From positions 2,990,501 through 3,054,500 of the forward strand of contig NC_088338.1 in assembly GCF_036884655.1 (NCBI RefSeq): a DNA stretch of 64,000 bases, given 5' to 3'. Source of the DNA: Musa acuminata AAA Group. Its lineage: Eukaryota; Streptophyta; Magnoliopsida; Zingiberales; Musaceae. The notes beneath the pieces are model-generated. The model did no database searches. It saw nothing but the letters and a program-made list of their open reading frames with translations, and was not told where the DNA came from. Shown here piece by piece: positions 1 through 11,711 of this stretch (positions are counted from its first letter, which is position 1; the number at the start of each line of letters is the position of its first letter). Position numbers and translations under genes: made by a program.

Positions 1-396
1 CAATTTGACAGGCCTGTTCTTAACATTATCATGAACTTCACAATTTAACAACTTGAGCAAACAACTGCATCGTATTTCATGTTTTAAAAAACTCAAGCAA
101 TAAACTATGGCAAGGTTGAAGTCTTTTGAATGACAACCATGTCCAGTTATCTTCCTGAATCTATTGTAGCTGACAAAGCTTCACAGGGCAAAAATTAAAA
201 GTTTAAAACTATAATGCACCTATTGTTGCCATAATGTCCATGATGAATTGACTACCAAATAAATGTGGGTACAAAATATTTTGAAGTTTCATGTTCCAGC
301 CTCCACGTCTTGACTCTTAAAACTTATTTCGCTATCGGAATTACCAGGAATTTTAGGTCCTAATGGACTTCAATGTTTGTTTTACATGATATGCAG

Positions 397-817
397 GTCA
401 AACATGCCAAATGGCCAGCCCAAGTGGCTTCTTTGTTTCATTCCAAGTTACCCTTTGCTCAATTTCCTGCTTACTACTGCCATGTATCTCTTTGTAAGTT
501 GATCTCACATCAACTCAGCAGAACTCCATAAATAAATTCAACTAAAATAATTGGTTGTACCGTTGCTGCAGATATCATACAGAATATTTGACCTGACAAA
601 TTTGCTGAAGGCAACATTCATTCCGAGTAAAGACAACAAACGCCTCTTTCATAATCTTATATCTGGAGCTATCGTTTCCTTCTGCTTATATTGTATCTCA
701 ACAGTTATTCTTCACATTCCTGGGATATCGGTATGACATCTTGTTTTCTGTTAAAGATCTCGAAAACCTTGTGAAGAGCTTTTACTTATTACTAATTGAC
801 CTTTTTAACAGGGATGA
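397..817 (+). CDS. 3' end of RWA/CAS1-type cell-wall O-acetylation protein (partial)
   Basis: Two coding exons of a multi-membrane-spanning protein are visible; the rest lies upstream of the window. Exon 397-493 follows an AG acceptor and encodes a piece starting [12 protein letters not shown]. Exon 572-730 encodes [13 protein letters not shown], then [10 protein letters not shown] and a hydrophobic segment. Donor 494 (GTAAGT), acceptor 570-571 (CTGCAG) and donor 731 fit, with phase 0 at both inner junctions. The pattern of 'PNGQPKW', 'R.F.LTN.LK' and 'KD.KRL.HN' matches my recall of the C-terminus of REDUCED WALL ACETYLATION proteins (Cas1p-like), Golgi membrane proteins needed to supply acetyl groups to xylan and other wall polysaccharides. 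If the last intron is spliced (acceptor 810-811) the protein ends one Gly later at TGA 815-817; if retained it ends at 736. The family call is recall-based; which RWA paralogue is not decidable here. Confidence 0.75.
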
Positions 818-1797
818 AGAGCCACAATCTGCACCAAAAAATGAGGTCTTCTGTTGGGCTGCCAAATCTTTCGGTTTTGGCGAGACGGTTCCTGTTTGTC
901 GCAACTTGTAACATTCCGATAAATGCAATTTTGGTGATAATTATATGCCTCAGTTATACCAGACAACTTGTTTTGGCACACAATTGGAGATAAGTATTTA
1001 GAAAGGTTAGGGGCAATTTTATTCAAAAACAAGCCAATCTTTTGTGTTTTACCGATAATATTGAATGACCATTCGTCACTAGTAATCTGGTGGGGGCTTA
1101 TGGTGGTTTTTCTTTTTCTCTAAATAATTGGATACTTTAGTGTCAATATTTCATTTATTTTATATTGACATTACAGGAAAAATTATAAGAGGAAGGCTTT
1201 CTTCATGTCTTCACCACAATAAATCATGACACTGTATTGATTCGCGGCTAATAACTCAACTGTGTTGACTGACAGCCGAGCAGAACTTCATGAAACTTTT
1301 AGATTAGCACAAATTGCTGTAAACGTTTATTGAGGAATCGGGTTTGTAATTTCATGGCATTATTCCACAGGATGTTGGTTAGAGATTAGGAATAGAACAT
1401 AAATATGCTTGTTTGTTTCTTATGATGAAAGTAATAGATTAACATTCCATCTTTTAGGTTTCTTGTAAGAACTAATTCACTTTAGGCTTTTTGACTCAGC
1501 TGGACTCAGGTTGGATGTATATGTTCACAAGTTAACAGGAGTCTCCTCAAGGAAACCTTGGTGAATATAATTTAATTATATCAGGGAGTTTTCGAGGTAT
1601 GTATATAACCACATAATTGAAGAGCAAAATCAAATTATCTGTTCTAACCACACCAACATCGAAGATTGTAATAAATGGTAATGCATACTGAGTCGATTAC
1701 AATCTTCTAATCCGAGATCGTCTCACCAAAACCTTCCATCGCCATTCATAATCTCAACTTGGATGTTGGATCGCATACGAAATCTTGGGACCGCTCT
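818..1797. other. Intergenic space between convergent genes
   Basis: This AT-rich stretch holds the 3' untranslated end of the RWA-type gene and the 3' side of the CBM43 gene on the other strand. I see no further coding exon, RNA gene or clear repeat. Confidence 0.5.
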
Positions 1798-2430
1798 TCA
1801 GCCATACACGCAGCTGCCAAAACCTGCAAGAAGAAAAATGCAATGCAATGCAATTTTGATCCTTTACATCTCCTGATGTGATCGGTTTTTGAAGATGGGG
1901 GACTCACTCGGGTCGGTCGTCACGACGAGCGCCGAGTTGTCGAAGTAGCAGTTCCACCTGTTCCTGCCCATCGCCCGGTAGTAGAGGTTCATGGCGATGG
2001 AAGCATGGGAGATGAGGATATCCGGGTCGAAGCAGGCGCCTTTCCGCTGCAGCACGCTGCAGTCCACCTGAGAGCAGGCGTAGTCCAAGTTGGCGATGAG
2101 AGTTGCTTTGTCCGACGAGGGTTTCGCCACGCACCAAGTCTTCTGCAAACGCACAGAGGAAGCTGCTGCAATCCCCAGGCGATACATACAGTAAGTAGTA
2201 AACTGTTGCCAAGATGAGCCGGAAAGTTACCTGTTCCTGCGCCTGCACCAGCTTCACCGATCCTCCTGCTGCGAGAAAGATGTGTTAGAATCATCGACAG
2301 AGATGAATGGAGCAAGAAAAGGAGAGGGCTTCATAAAGACAGCACCTGGCGTTAGAGAGAGGAGTAGCAGTGCGCAAGTGAGAGACACAAGGAAAGAGGA
2401 GGAGAAGGTTGCTACAACTCTCCCGGCCAT
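1798..2430 (-). CDS. Secreted X8/CBM43 domain protein (plasmodesmata callose-binding type)
   Basis: Four exons read on the minus strand: 2346-2430, 2231-2265, 1908-2142 and 1798-1823. They join in phase to a 126-residue protein. Residues 1-29 form a signal peptide with a Leu-rich core (LTCALLLLSL). The X8 domain runs from about residue 41 (KTWCVAKP) to the C-terminus (GSCVYG), with six cysteines in the family arrangement (WCVAKP, ACSQVDC, ACFDPD, NCYFDN, SCVY) and the typical YYRAMGRN stretch. X8/CBM43 domains bind beta-1,3-glucan (callose), and small proteins of this kind localise to plasmodesmata or the wall. The protein stops right after the X8 domain, so there is no hydrophobic GPI-anchor tail; it should be a soluble apoplastic member. 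All donors are GT and acceptors AG. The first intron (2266-2345) lies just after the signal peptide, as is common in the family. Confidence 0.85.
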
Positions 2431-4179
2431 TGCTCAGTTTAGCAGAGCAAAGAATGGTTCGGAGTGATCGAAGATATAAAGGGAGAGGGAAATGGAAAAT
2501 GCAACGCCCGCCCGTATCTATCCGGTGGCGACGAAGAGGAGTGCATTCAATATGGTTTGCGGTCTGGAATCGGGTGCGGTGATCGCAAAGATACACTGAC
2601 AAGTGCAACGTCCACGGACAGTGGTGATTCACTGGAAAAAGGACCCACGTTTCTATTTCTTCTTCATGTGAACGGCGCCAAAGAAAGGCTCTTCTTTTAC
2701 ATTTGGAATATCTTCAAAATAAATATTAAAAAAATTCATATATAAAGATAATAATCAGCAATCATAAAATTACAATGATCCAATTAAATAACTATATTTA
2801 ATATATATATATATATACATATATTTTCTATAAGTCCTAAGGATCATGATTGATAATTGTTTAAATGCCTTTCACCATGTAAGAAGAGCATGCCTAAAAA
2901 AATTAATTGAAAATAAAAATTTATTCAAACAACAAAACAGTTGAGACAAGTATTCTATTTTCATTTTTTTCTTGAGAGGGATAATTCTGTTTAGATAGAT
3001 AAAATCTTTATAAATGATTGAGTTGGTTAGTGCATTTGTGTGAGTGTTAGGCTTTTAAATACAATGAATATATCTTTTATTTTTATTTTATATTTTTTTA
3101 AAAAATAATTTTACTAAAATATCTTCATTAATTAGGGGAAGAATCAATCAACACGACTAAGATTTTTTCATGAACCTCTCTGGAGAAAATTTACGAGGCT
3201 ACTGCTTATGTGAGATGTATCTGTCTTAACCTACCTGACTGATTGTTCTGAAAAGGTGAGAAGAATTCACTCTGTTCCAAAGCTATCATCCAAAATTTGC
3301 AATCCTCTGTATAACCAACACTTAAGTGTAAGATGACATTTCTTACATCAACAATTTCATGAAGCTCAAAGCGAAATTAGTCTGATAGGTTATAGCTTAT
3401 AGCTTTGATACATGTGGAGTAGTTGTGGACTACTATTATTATATGCTAACTCTTTTAAGTGGTAGTCTTTTATAATTTTTTAATTAGGTCAAGTGAGTTT
3501 GAATCGATTAAATTGGTCTAAAGTCATTCTAAACTGTCTTGAACCAATTAAATCTATTTAGTTTAATCAATTAAAGAGCTCAAACCAATAAAAAGAGATG
3601 AATTTAGACTATATTGTAAAGTGCTAGCCTACATCAAACTAATTCACCCGAGCCTTAGATAGATCACATATAGTATAGATGTCGATCGTAGATAATAAGT
3701 TGAGTTAAGGTATAATGGGTTGGATAGAGAGGGTAACGATGTGTCTAGTGTCATTCGTTGAACTAAGTTAAATCTCACTTGCGGATTAGGTTAAACTCCA
3801 TGTTTAACTCTAAATTAAATTATGTTTGGCTATATAAGTTGAATCGTGTTTTATTACGTAATATACACATGAGCTTAATAATTTTAAGAATTAGGGAATG
3901 AAATCAATGCATGCATGCAATTATGAAACATTCTTCGTGGTTTTCATGAGCAACGAGTGTATAATTAAATTATAAATTACTTTTAATTTCAAACATTCTA
4001 ATACTAAACTGTAGCAATATTATCTTAACAAAAAGTTATGTTAATGAGAATATGATCCGACAGGGATCAATTTCCATGCAGACGGTCACCAATTTCCATG
4101 CAGACGGTCACCAAAAACACACGACGAATTCGAGGGAAGACGTCGTACCAGCCACGGATGGCCTTTGGACCGGTTTCCT

Positions 4180-4213
<34 letters not shown>

Positions 4214-4374
4214 CCAACGGGAAAGGAACGGTGCGATGCACCGCCTTACGAGATGCTGACAGGCAGCTGAAGGCCCGAGAAGGAGTTGGCCCATTCATTA
4301 GACTCACCGTTAGCAGAGCAGACCCAACTTCAAATGGCCTATGGTCGATAATTCTTTGAACGGTCACATATAAG
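2431..4374. other. Intergenic, AT-rich, with short repeats
   Basis: No gene is recognisable. Contents include an (AT)n run at about 2801-2817, a 22-bp direct tandem duplication at about 4069-4112 containing TTTCCATGCAGACGGTCACC, and a (GA)n microsatellite at 4182-4210. The part next to 2430 is the likely promoter of the CBM43 gene. Confidence 0.5.
4182..4210. repeat. (GA)n microsatellite
   Basis: An uninterrupted AG/GA dinucleotide run of 29 bases. Confidence 0.95.
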
Positions 4375-5239
4375 CAAAAAAATAATTTTAATATTTTAAT
4401 TATATATTTTTTATTATATCTTAATTAAAATTTCTTAATCAATTATTGTGGTGATGACGGACAATGACGTCACTAGAGTCATGATTGTTGTGATAGTGAT
4501 CGATGAGAATGATGCGATAGTCGATCTTACTAATGTAGATTTGAATGTTGACAATCTAGGCAGAGGGGACGGGTTTGGCAACAATGGTGATTTGATGATG
4601 GTGGTGATAAATCTCGAAGATGTCTTTGGACATAGACGAGATAGTGCTAAAGGGACTTTTGTGGCTTGTTGCGGGAGAGCAGTGGTGGGAAGTAAGGCAG
4701 AGGGAGAGGAGGAAGAGACTGATGACGATGACTGGGAAGAAGGATGAGAGATCGCAGAAAGGGGGAAGAAGGATAAGCGCCACTTTGCATTTGCATTGAC
4801 GCTAACCCAGATGCAAGGCGATGTAGAGTAAAAGCTATGGATGTATAGTAGAGTAATGCTGCTCTGCATTTGTATTAAGCCATTGTCCTCATCCTTTTCT
4901 TGCTCTCCCTTTGCCTCATATCCCGTCATTGCTCTCCTTCCTTTTCCTCATCCTCCCCTCATGAGAAGTCGTAGAAGTCCTTAATTCCACCATGCATGTC
5001 TCTAAGGACATTTATGAGATCTACCACTACCATCATCAAACCATTACCATTGTTATGATCATTGCCCCTACCTCAGTTGTAGATGTTTGGATCCACATCG
5101 ACAAGACCAACCACTACCACAACAGCCACTTGCGATCACTGACAACACCACAATCTCCCACCACCATAACAGTCGACTAAGAAATTTTAATTAAAATATA
5201 ATAAAAAAATATAATTAAGACGTTGAAGTTATTTTTTTG
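4375..5239. mobile_element. Fold-back / long terminal inverted repeat element, non-autonomous
   Basis: The two ends are imperfect inverted copies of each other. The left end starts CAAAAAAATAA and continues into TATATCTTAATTAAAATTTCTTAATC. The right end reads GACTAAGAAATTTTAATTAAAATATA and finishes TTATTTTTTTG. Similarity continues inward: TTTGATGATGGTGGTGATAA at about 4592 faces its complement around 5020-5045, and ATGTCTTTGGACAT at about 4619 faces ATGTCTCTAAGGACAT near 4997. The arms are therefore about 250 bp each around a loop of roughly 350 bp. No transposase is encoded. I found no clear target-site duplication, so the family (Mutator-like fold-back or other) is not settled. Confidence 0.6.
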
Positions 5240-7533
5240 TCATTGTATCTTTCGTCGGTAAAGTCGATGAGATTAAATATTTTACTTCTATAATTATATA
5301 GATTCTAATATAAATTTTTTAATTTAGTGACCAGAATATTAAAGAAGAGTTAATATGCAAAAATATTGTTATGAGTCGTAAATTCTGCAAGGGTTTCATA
5401 TATGAACTGAAAACATTGTTTGCTTGGTCCCTAAATGATCGATCTTCACCATTTTTAAAGCTTGATCAAGGATAAATTGTTATTAAAATAGAAACAAAGC
5501 AGTTCTTGAACATTTTCCGTGGATCTAATCCTTTAACTAGTCACAGAATCTGCACGAACTATTGCAGGAAGCCAAACACAGTGATTTCCGAGAGCTGGCG
5601 ATGCTTGCGAGAGCTGGGGGACAGTGACCAGGGGAATCAGATTCTCATGTGAGGTACATGGGGTAAGTGTCCTCGTTTCACTTGGGAACCATGAGAATAG
5701 TCTGAGGATATGATCTTAATGATCAGTGGATGTCTGAAACAAAGGGTCAGAGTCCTCCTAGGAAAGAGACAAGTAATATACATTCTTTACTGAGCCATGA
5801 GAATATATGCTGCTTTCGTTAGGTTTATGTTGTTTTAGTGGATGTTGGAATCCACTATGAAGATGATGGCTCGCTTAGATTAAGTCACAGATTCTTTGTT
5901 TATCTCTGAAATAATAGATATGAAACTACATAATGTGAAGTAACTGTATCAAGATTAAACTCGGGCACAAAAAGACCTACAACTTAGAGCTGAGGAAACT
6001 TCAATCCTTAGACCTAAACTTGGGGCAAGAACATCTCTCGAGTAAAAGCAGTCTCTCACTGAAATCTTAGATAAACGGAGCCTGTCATCAATCCTCAGAT
6101 GATTGGTTGTAAAATACATTCCCAACTTGATTGCTGCAGCAGAGAACAGCCTCCACTTAGTCTACACTACTTCGACTTTTAGAATGGTGGGGAAGATCCA
6201 AATGATGAGGACATGGTCTTAAAGATGCAACTTCGCCTGTTGCAGTAGACAAGCCAAAGCAAAATGTACTCAGTGCTTCTAGTTTAGCTGCATGAGTATC
6301 TGATGCGAGAAATCAAATTTGCCTTCAAAAAATCGCAACAAGTTATGGCTTAGCAATACTACTTGAAGCACTCAAACAAACACCTTCCAAGCTTTACCAG
6401 AGAAGGCTAAAGAAATCAATGTGGTGAAAAGGGAGACACTCTTAAAGCTGCTGTGATTCAACACAAAGCAAATCAACTGGGAATGACGATCAGAGAGAGA
6501 GAGAGAGAGAGAGAGAGGAGAAGGGAAGGTGTTGTTGGGTTGGCAGTAGAAGGATTGAACAAGGCATCATCAGAACTTAGAATCTATTCCTTTATCTTAC
6601 TTTCTTCTCTTTCGTTCAGATAACTACAACCTCATCCAAGAATTCCAGAATCATTTGAGTCACTCCACACTTGTTCACAAAAATACAATCTAAGTTGACG
6701 TAAAGGACATATCTTCTTTAGAAGCCTGTGGGACTTTTTGACTAAAACCTGCCACTAAGCAATACCCATTTATCTTATGTTGGATTTGTGAATCTAGCTA
6801 AAGTGAGCACCACTGGATGAGGATTTAATTAAATATATGTAATTTACTATTACTTCATAAGATTTTAAATATTGATTAGATCAAGATATATCGATCGATC
6901 GATATTTACGGATTCGATTGAGTTTTATATCTAGAGAGAAAACTCAATATCGATGTATATAGTTTCTTTTTTTTTACTAAAATTGAAATCAGATCAATAT
7001 ATACTGAATAGAATTCACTTTAAATATATATTATTGAAATAAAATATGGAATGCTTCAATATTATTTTTGGGGTTATTAATGTGCAATAAGTTCAGCATG
7101 ATCTGTAATATACTAAAATCTATTTCATGTCAAAATGATTTAATGATTTCCTTGGAAGTACAATTTTAATGAATTATAGACAATATGAAAATAATGTAAG
7201 ATCATAAACAGAACTATAAATAAATAAATAAATTTATTGCTCATTTATATTTAAAAAATTATCATCATTATATAAGAGTATATTTTATCGATCATATGTA
7301 TTCGACAAACTCATTAATTTTCTAAAAGATATTATTTGAATATCAACATTAACTATTACTTGTAATCTTTTACTTCAGTGATTATTTGATTGGTGGATAC
7401 TTCCTTTCATGTCATTTAAAACTAATTTTTCTTGGAATATAATGCCGCCAAATTCCAGAGAAGTCATCACATTGCGTGATAACTCTTTATATCGTCTACA
7501 TTTTTTTTTTCCATATATATATATATATGATTA
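5240..7533. other. Intergenic, no gene recognised
   Basis: No convincing exon on either strand. It contains a (GA)n run at 6492-6517 and an (AT)n run at 7513-7528. The 6800-7400 part is strongly AT-rich. Confidence 0.5.
6492..6517. repeat. (GA)n microsatellite
   Basis: Dinucleotide AG/GA run of about 26 bases. Confidence 0.95.
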
Positions 7534-8184
7534 TTATTGTTGTAAAATAGTCGGTTCTGGTGATCCCACGGAACAGTTTAAGGGCGCGGGCGCCGAGACG
7601 ATGGCCATGCGCTCCTGCAGGTGAAACTTGGTCTGTTTCGCGATGAACGCCTCCACTGCGCGCCGGAACTCCTCCGCGTCCGCCGGAATCTCCTCCTCCG
7701 TCACCTGCATCTTGTCGCCCCGGAGCTCGGGTGGCGCCCCCCTGAGAGGATCCACCCTGTCCGACTGGCTCCGCTGGTCTGCGCGCATCTCCACGCACAC
7801 CGCCTTGTCCTCGAACACCACCGCCACCGGTGGCGGCGGGAGGGGGCAGGAGAGCCGGCTGCCGCGGGTCTCGAGGAACTCCTCGTAGAAATCGCCGGAG
7901 GAGGAGTTGGGAGAGGCGGGAAATTTCCGGCCGGAGTCGGCGAGGAGGAGTAGAACGATGGCGTTGGCGAGGAGGAAGACGAAGCGGGAGCTGAGGAGGA
8001 CGGAGGCGAGGTGGCGGAGGAAACCGGCGGGGATGCGGGCGGAGGACCAGGAGAGGAGGAGGAGAGCAGCGGAGGCCTCGAGGCAGCGGAGCAGCGTTCC
8101 GATCCGTTGGAGCCGGCGGTAACGCCGCATCGCCCTCCTTTTCGCCGTTTGGATCGCGTCCATTTCCGGGATCTGACAGTCCAA
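7534..8184 (-). CDS. DUF4408/DUF761-type small membrane protein
   Basis: An intronless reading frame of 216 residues from the ATG at 8184, or 209 from the next ATG at 8163; the latter gives MDAIQTAKRRAMRRYRR and may be the real start. Two hydrophobic segments occupy about residues 33-50 and 63-83; the second (SSRFVFLLANAIVLLLL) matches the DUF4408 signature of a short C-terminal-facing membrane segment. The tail has EEFRRAVEAFIAKQ, the DUF761-like motif commonly found at the end of these plant proteins. The middle is Pro/Ser-rich and variable. Function in the family is poorly defined; some members are stress-induced. The coding part is much more GC-rich than the flanks, which is usual for intronless monocot genes. 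Confidence 0.75.
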   Translation of the reverse strand: MDCQIPEMDAIQTAKRRAMRRYRRLQRIGTLLRCLEASAALLLLSWSSARIPAGFLRHLASVLLSSRFVFLLANAIVLLLLADSGRKFPASPNSSSGDFYEEFLETRGSRLSCPLPPPPVAVVFEDKAVCVEMRADQRSQSDRVDPLRGAPPELRGDKMQVTEEEIPADAEEFRRAVEAFIAKQTKFHLQERMAIVSAPAPLNCSVGSPEPTILQQ

Positions 8185-8318
8185 AACAAATCACCGGGTG
8201 ACGAATTTTAAAGCACCGGATGACGAAACGGAGACTCCGTAACTGGGAACAGAAATGAGTTCTTGGGAAGTCGGAGGCCGATTGGGTTTTATAGAGGTGG
8301 CATCGCCGCTTTTGCTTC

Positions 8319-8321
<3 letters not shown>

Positions 8322-8353
<32 letters not shown>
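8322..8353. repeat. (TA)n microsatellite
   Basis: Dinucleotide AT/TA run of about 32 bases in the promoter region of the DUF4408 gene. Confidence 0.95.
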
Positions 8354-8357
<4 letters not shown>

Positions 8358-9649
8358 TTATTTAAAGCATCAATTGTTGGTGGAGTGCGTGTTGTGTTTC
8401 TTAGCAAGCGAAAAATCCATGCTAAGATTCAACAATATGAGTTAAATTTCAACAAAAACAATGAATAAAAAGCACAAAATGACATCTTTTATTATTGAAG
8501 GTGATTTTTTTATGATCTTTGGCTAATTTATGGACTAATTATGTTTTCCTTTTTTGCATGTGATCGTGGCAAGGAAGCAGCTTATATATAATTTGGTTGA
8601 TCCTTGTGCTGTCATTCATGAGTTGAGCAATATAAGCTAAATCTATAACGCAAATGAGAATAGACAAAGAATTTAAACTCAATGAGTCACCACCGGATCA
8701 AACACTGAAGACAGTACAGTCACTATCAAAACAGAATCGACAAGGCATGTTCTTCCTCAAAGCGGAAGGGTTGGGAACTCGCGGCTGCCAATTCAAGCAC
8801 TACGATTCTAATGGAGACAGCAGCACACATGGAAAGCCAAACGCCACTGCAGGGCGGCCATGTCCAGGTACAACTTTTGGGAGATCGGCTGCGGAAAGAA
8901 AATGATATGATTGAAAACATGTATATTTCATCCACAAAAGTGAAGTTAGATTAGGTAAAGACTCATCAAAATAAAGGCATTCATCGATCCACAAATATAA
9001 AATGTACCAATTAAAGTTCTATTCTGAAACATTAATTCTGATAAAACCCTCCCTCTCACTTGATTTCCCGGATCGATCTATCCGAGATTATAAAATCTTA
9101 TCAAGCTTAAACATATCACATGTGTGTGTGTCTATATATCATGCAGTGAGGTGGTCTCTGATACCAAGTGTTTGCATCGTGCTTGGCTCCTTGGAATCAG
9201 ATTCCCTGGCTTTCCTACTTTACAAACCCACTTCTTTCAAGAATCTGGCAACTACAAGGGGATGGCCATTAGCTCCAGGGTGATAGAGCCCTAAAACCTA
9301 GCCTTTATCTGTTGCTGCTGTAGTGGTTTCAAAAAGACAATGAGATGAATGGAGAGAGAGAAAAAAAGAAGCAAGTTCTTCTGCAGCTGGATTCCCAGCA
9401 ACCACTGCACAAACTTTTGGTTTTCTTTCTTGTGATCAAACATGATATCTAGCAAAGCCTCTAAATCATGCATGCCCAGTTTTCTTCTATCTAGTCATAT
9501 GCAAGTGCACTTGAAGCTATACATGCTTTACCAGGAAATTAACAAGGTTAAAGCTGAATCTAAGGGAAGCAACCATGAGTTCATTGATGAGCTAGAAATA
9601 AATTCTCAACTATCTCATGCAGACCATAGAATCACTGCCCATGAGCATG

Positions 9650-9651
<2 letters not shown>

Positions 9652-9689
<38 letters not shown>
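9652..9689. repeat. (CA)n microsatellite
   Basis: Dinucleotide AC/CA run of about 38 bases. Confidence 0.95.
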
Positions 9690-9692
<3 letters not shown>

Positions 9693-11711
9693 TTCATGTA
9701 CTGTTGCATTTCTAGAGACATCAACGGTTAAATCTCATACCAGTCAGGAAATTAAGCATAATTCGCTTTAATACTCTAGTAACTAATCAATTTTTGTATC
9801 ATTTTGATATCTAAAGTTAGGATGCTGCACTTGTGGAATAGATATTTGAAATGTCATCAATCTAGAAAGAAGATTTTACTGTTGTTTTAGCATGCAGTGA
9901 TACAGTTGCTTCTTTAGTGACGCAGAGAAAACAATATGAAACCTTGTGGAGAAGAGCAGAACCTGCTTTCCTATAAGAATAGTAGTAGTATGTGTTACAC
10001 TTGTAAGAGTGTAATTTAACTTGTGACTTGAATTCAGAAATTGTTTGCAGCAAGAGAAATTGTATACAGGGAAAGTCAGGATTGATCTTAATTTGCAAGA
10101 AGTGTGCTGTTAAAGAGAGAAACCTGTTGTTTTAGGTAATCTAGTTGGTGTTTGAAAGGAGCAGAGAAGCAGTAAACCAAAAAACACACATTAGTACGTG
10201 ATGTAATTTTGTGAATGCTAAGGTTATACTATTTCTGAAACAAAAAGAACTGTTTAGACTATCAAAATATTATATCAAAGCAACTGGAAGTAACTTACTA
10301 ATGTTTGCTAAGGTTGATAAATGCTACCGGAGTTGTTTTGGTCTTCTCAGATAAAAGTTTAGTAGATGCCAGTAGTAGATCGAAGGTCTGGAGTGCCGAT
10401 AACATTTGTCTCCCTTTGAAAGATGCTTCCCTGTCCAACAAGACAAAGTACATTGAAGATGTCCCTGGACAACAAAGTAGTTACTCAATGAAGCTATCAA
10501 GCTCAGGACTAGTATTACTGATACCATGTTCCAGTTTCAGTAAGCATATTGCAATTTTCTATCTTCATGGGCAATTCTCTTTTCCTTCTGGTAGTATCAT
10601 CTGAGAAGCAGTAGTAGTTCCTGCATGTTATTAATCACTAAGTTTCACTCTTGCTAAAGTTTCATGCAAGGCTACACGACACTGCATGGAAGGAATTCGT
10701 TTACTAATTTAAAAAAAAGGTTTACAAAATTTATTACAACACACACTCTCCCTCTGCATGAACAATGCGTTAAGATTCATATATATAATTGTGTGTGTGT
10801 TGAGTAAAAAAACTGGAGATGTAAAAGAAAGCAATATAAAGCTACAAGCATTGCTCTTGCAGTATATAATGGTCAACACAAAAACTTTTCATAGGTTCAG
10901 ATTTCAATTTCTTGATTGCATGTGTGTGCAGGCATATATATTAATAAAAGTCTGAAAGAAAGCAAGACGAAGAAAGCTACAATGAACTCACCGAAATTGG
11001 AGATGTTAAGAGTGATCAGAGCAGCATTCACTCTACAGAAAATGGAAGCTTCCATCTGCTGGCCTCCTCAGGCTGAAACCTTCAGATGAACAAAGAAGTG
11101 TGTGGAAGTCTAATAGCCTGAAAAAAGGAAAAATCGAATAGACTGTTGTCTCAGTGGTGAGAGCAACTTCTTATTGGCGACGCCAAGCAACATCAACATG
11201 AGGGATTGACGACTCTCAGACACAGCATCCTGCCATTTTCTCCTCTATCAATGGATTCAAGAATCTCCTCAGGTGGCTGCTCGATCAGGTTGCATGCCAT
11301 GCAGATGAGGGAGATATGATCATAACTGGTAGAAAGCTTGCAACACAACAAAGATCATTGCCACTATGTTTGTCACCATGCCATGTTGCCATCATACTTT
11401 GACGTTGTCAAGATGAAAAGATGATCTCAATTCTCAAATGATTTAGCCCGTGGAGGAATGCCTAGCTAATCTTACTGTCACAAATCACTTTGTGACGTGA
11501 AGCACCCCTGCTTGGTGTTTATCCTAAGATCAGAACAAGTCTAGTATTTTAGAGAGTGCACTTGCACAAATTTCACATCCTCAAATGCCAAGAATGCTCA
11601 GTCGCTATAATCATTACAAAACTGATGTTTTCTTTCCAAAACTTCAATGCATTATTTCTAGACAATAATTGAAAGATTGAGAGGCAAATGCTATAGTGTA
11701 CATTACAACTG

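Larger units (their letters stand above)
8185..11711. other. Gene-poor region upstream of the DUF4408 gene and downstream of the auxilin-like gene
   Basis: No coding exon could be supported. It holds a (TA)n run at 8322-8353, a (CA)n run at 9652-9689 and several short open frames without recognisable domains. A 34-codon frame starts at ATG 10982 but has no family signature. The last few hundred bases before 11712 should be the 3' untranslated region of the auxilin-like gene. Confidence 0.45.

Noticed and set aside
4435..4929. 164-codon minus-strand frame in the fold-back element
   Set aside because: It spans an inverted arm and the loop, has Ser/Thr/Ile-rich low-complexity content and no domain.
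10982..11086. 34-codon plus-strand frame starting MNSPKLEMLR
   Set aside because: There is no signal peptide, no known small-peptide motif and no splice partner; this could be chance.
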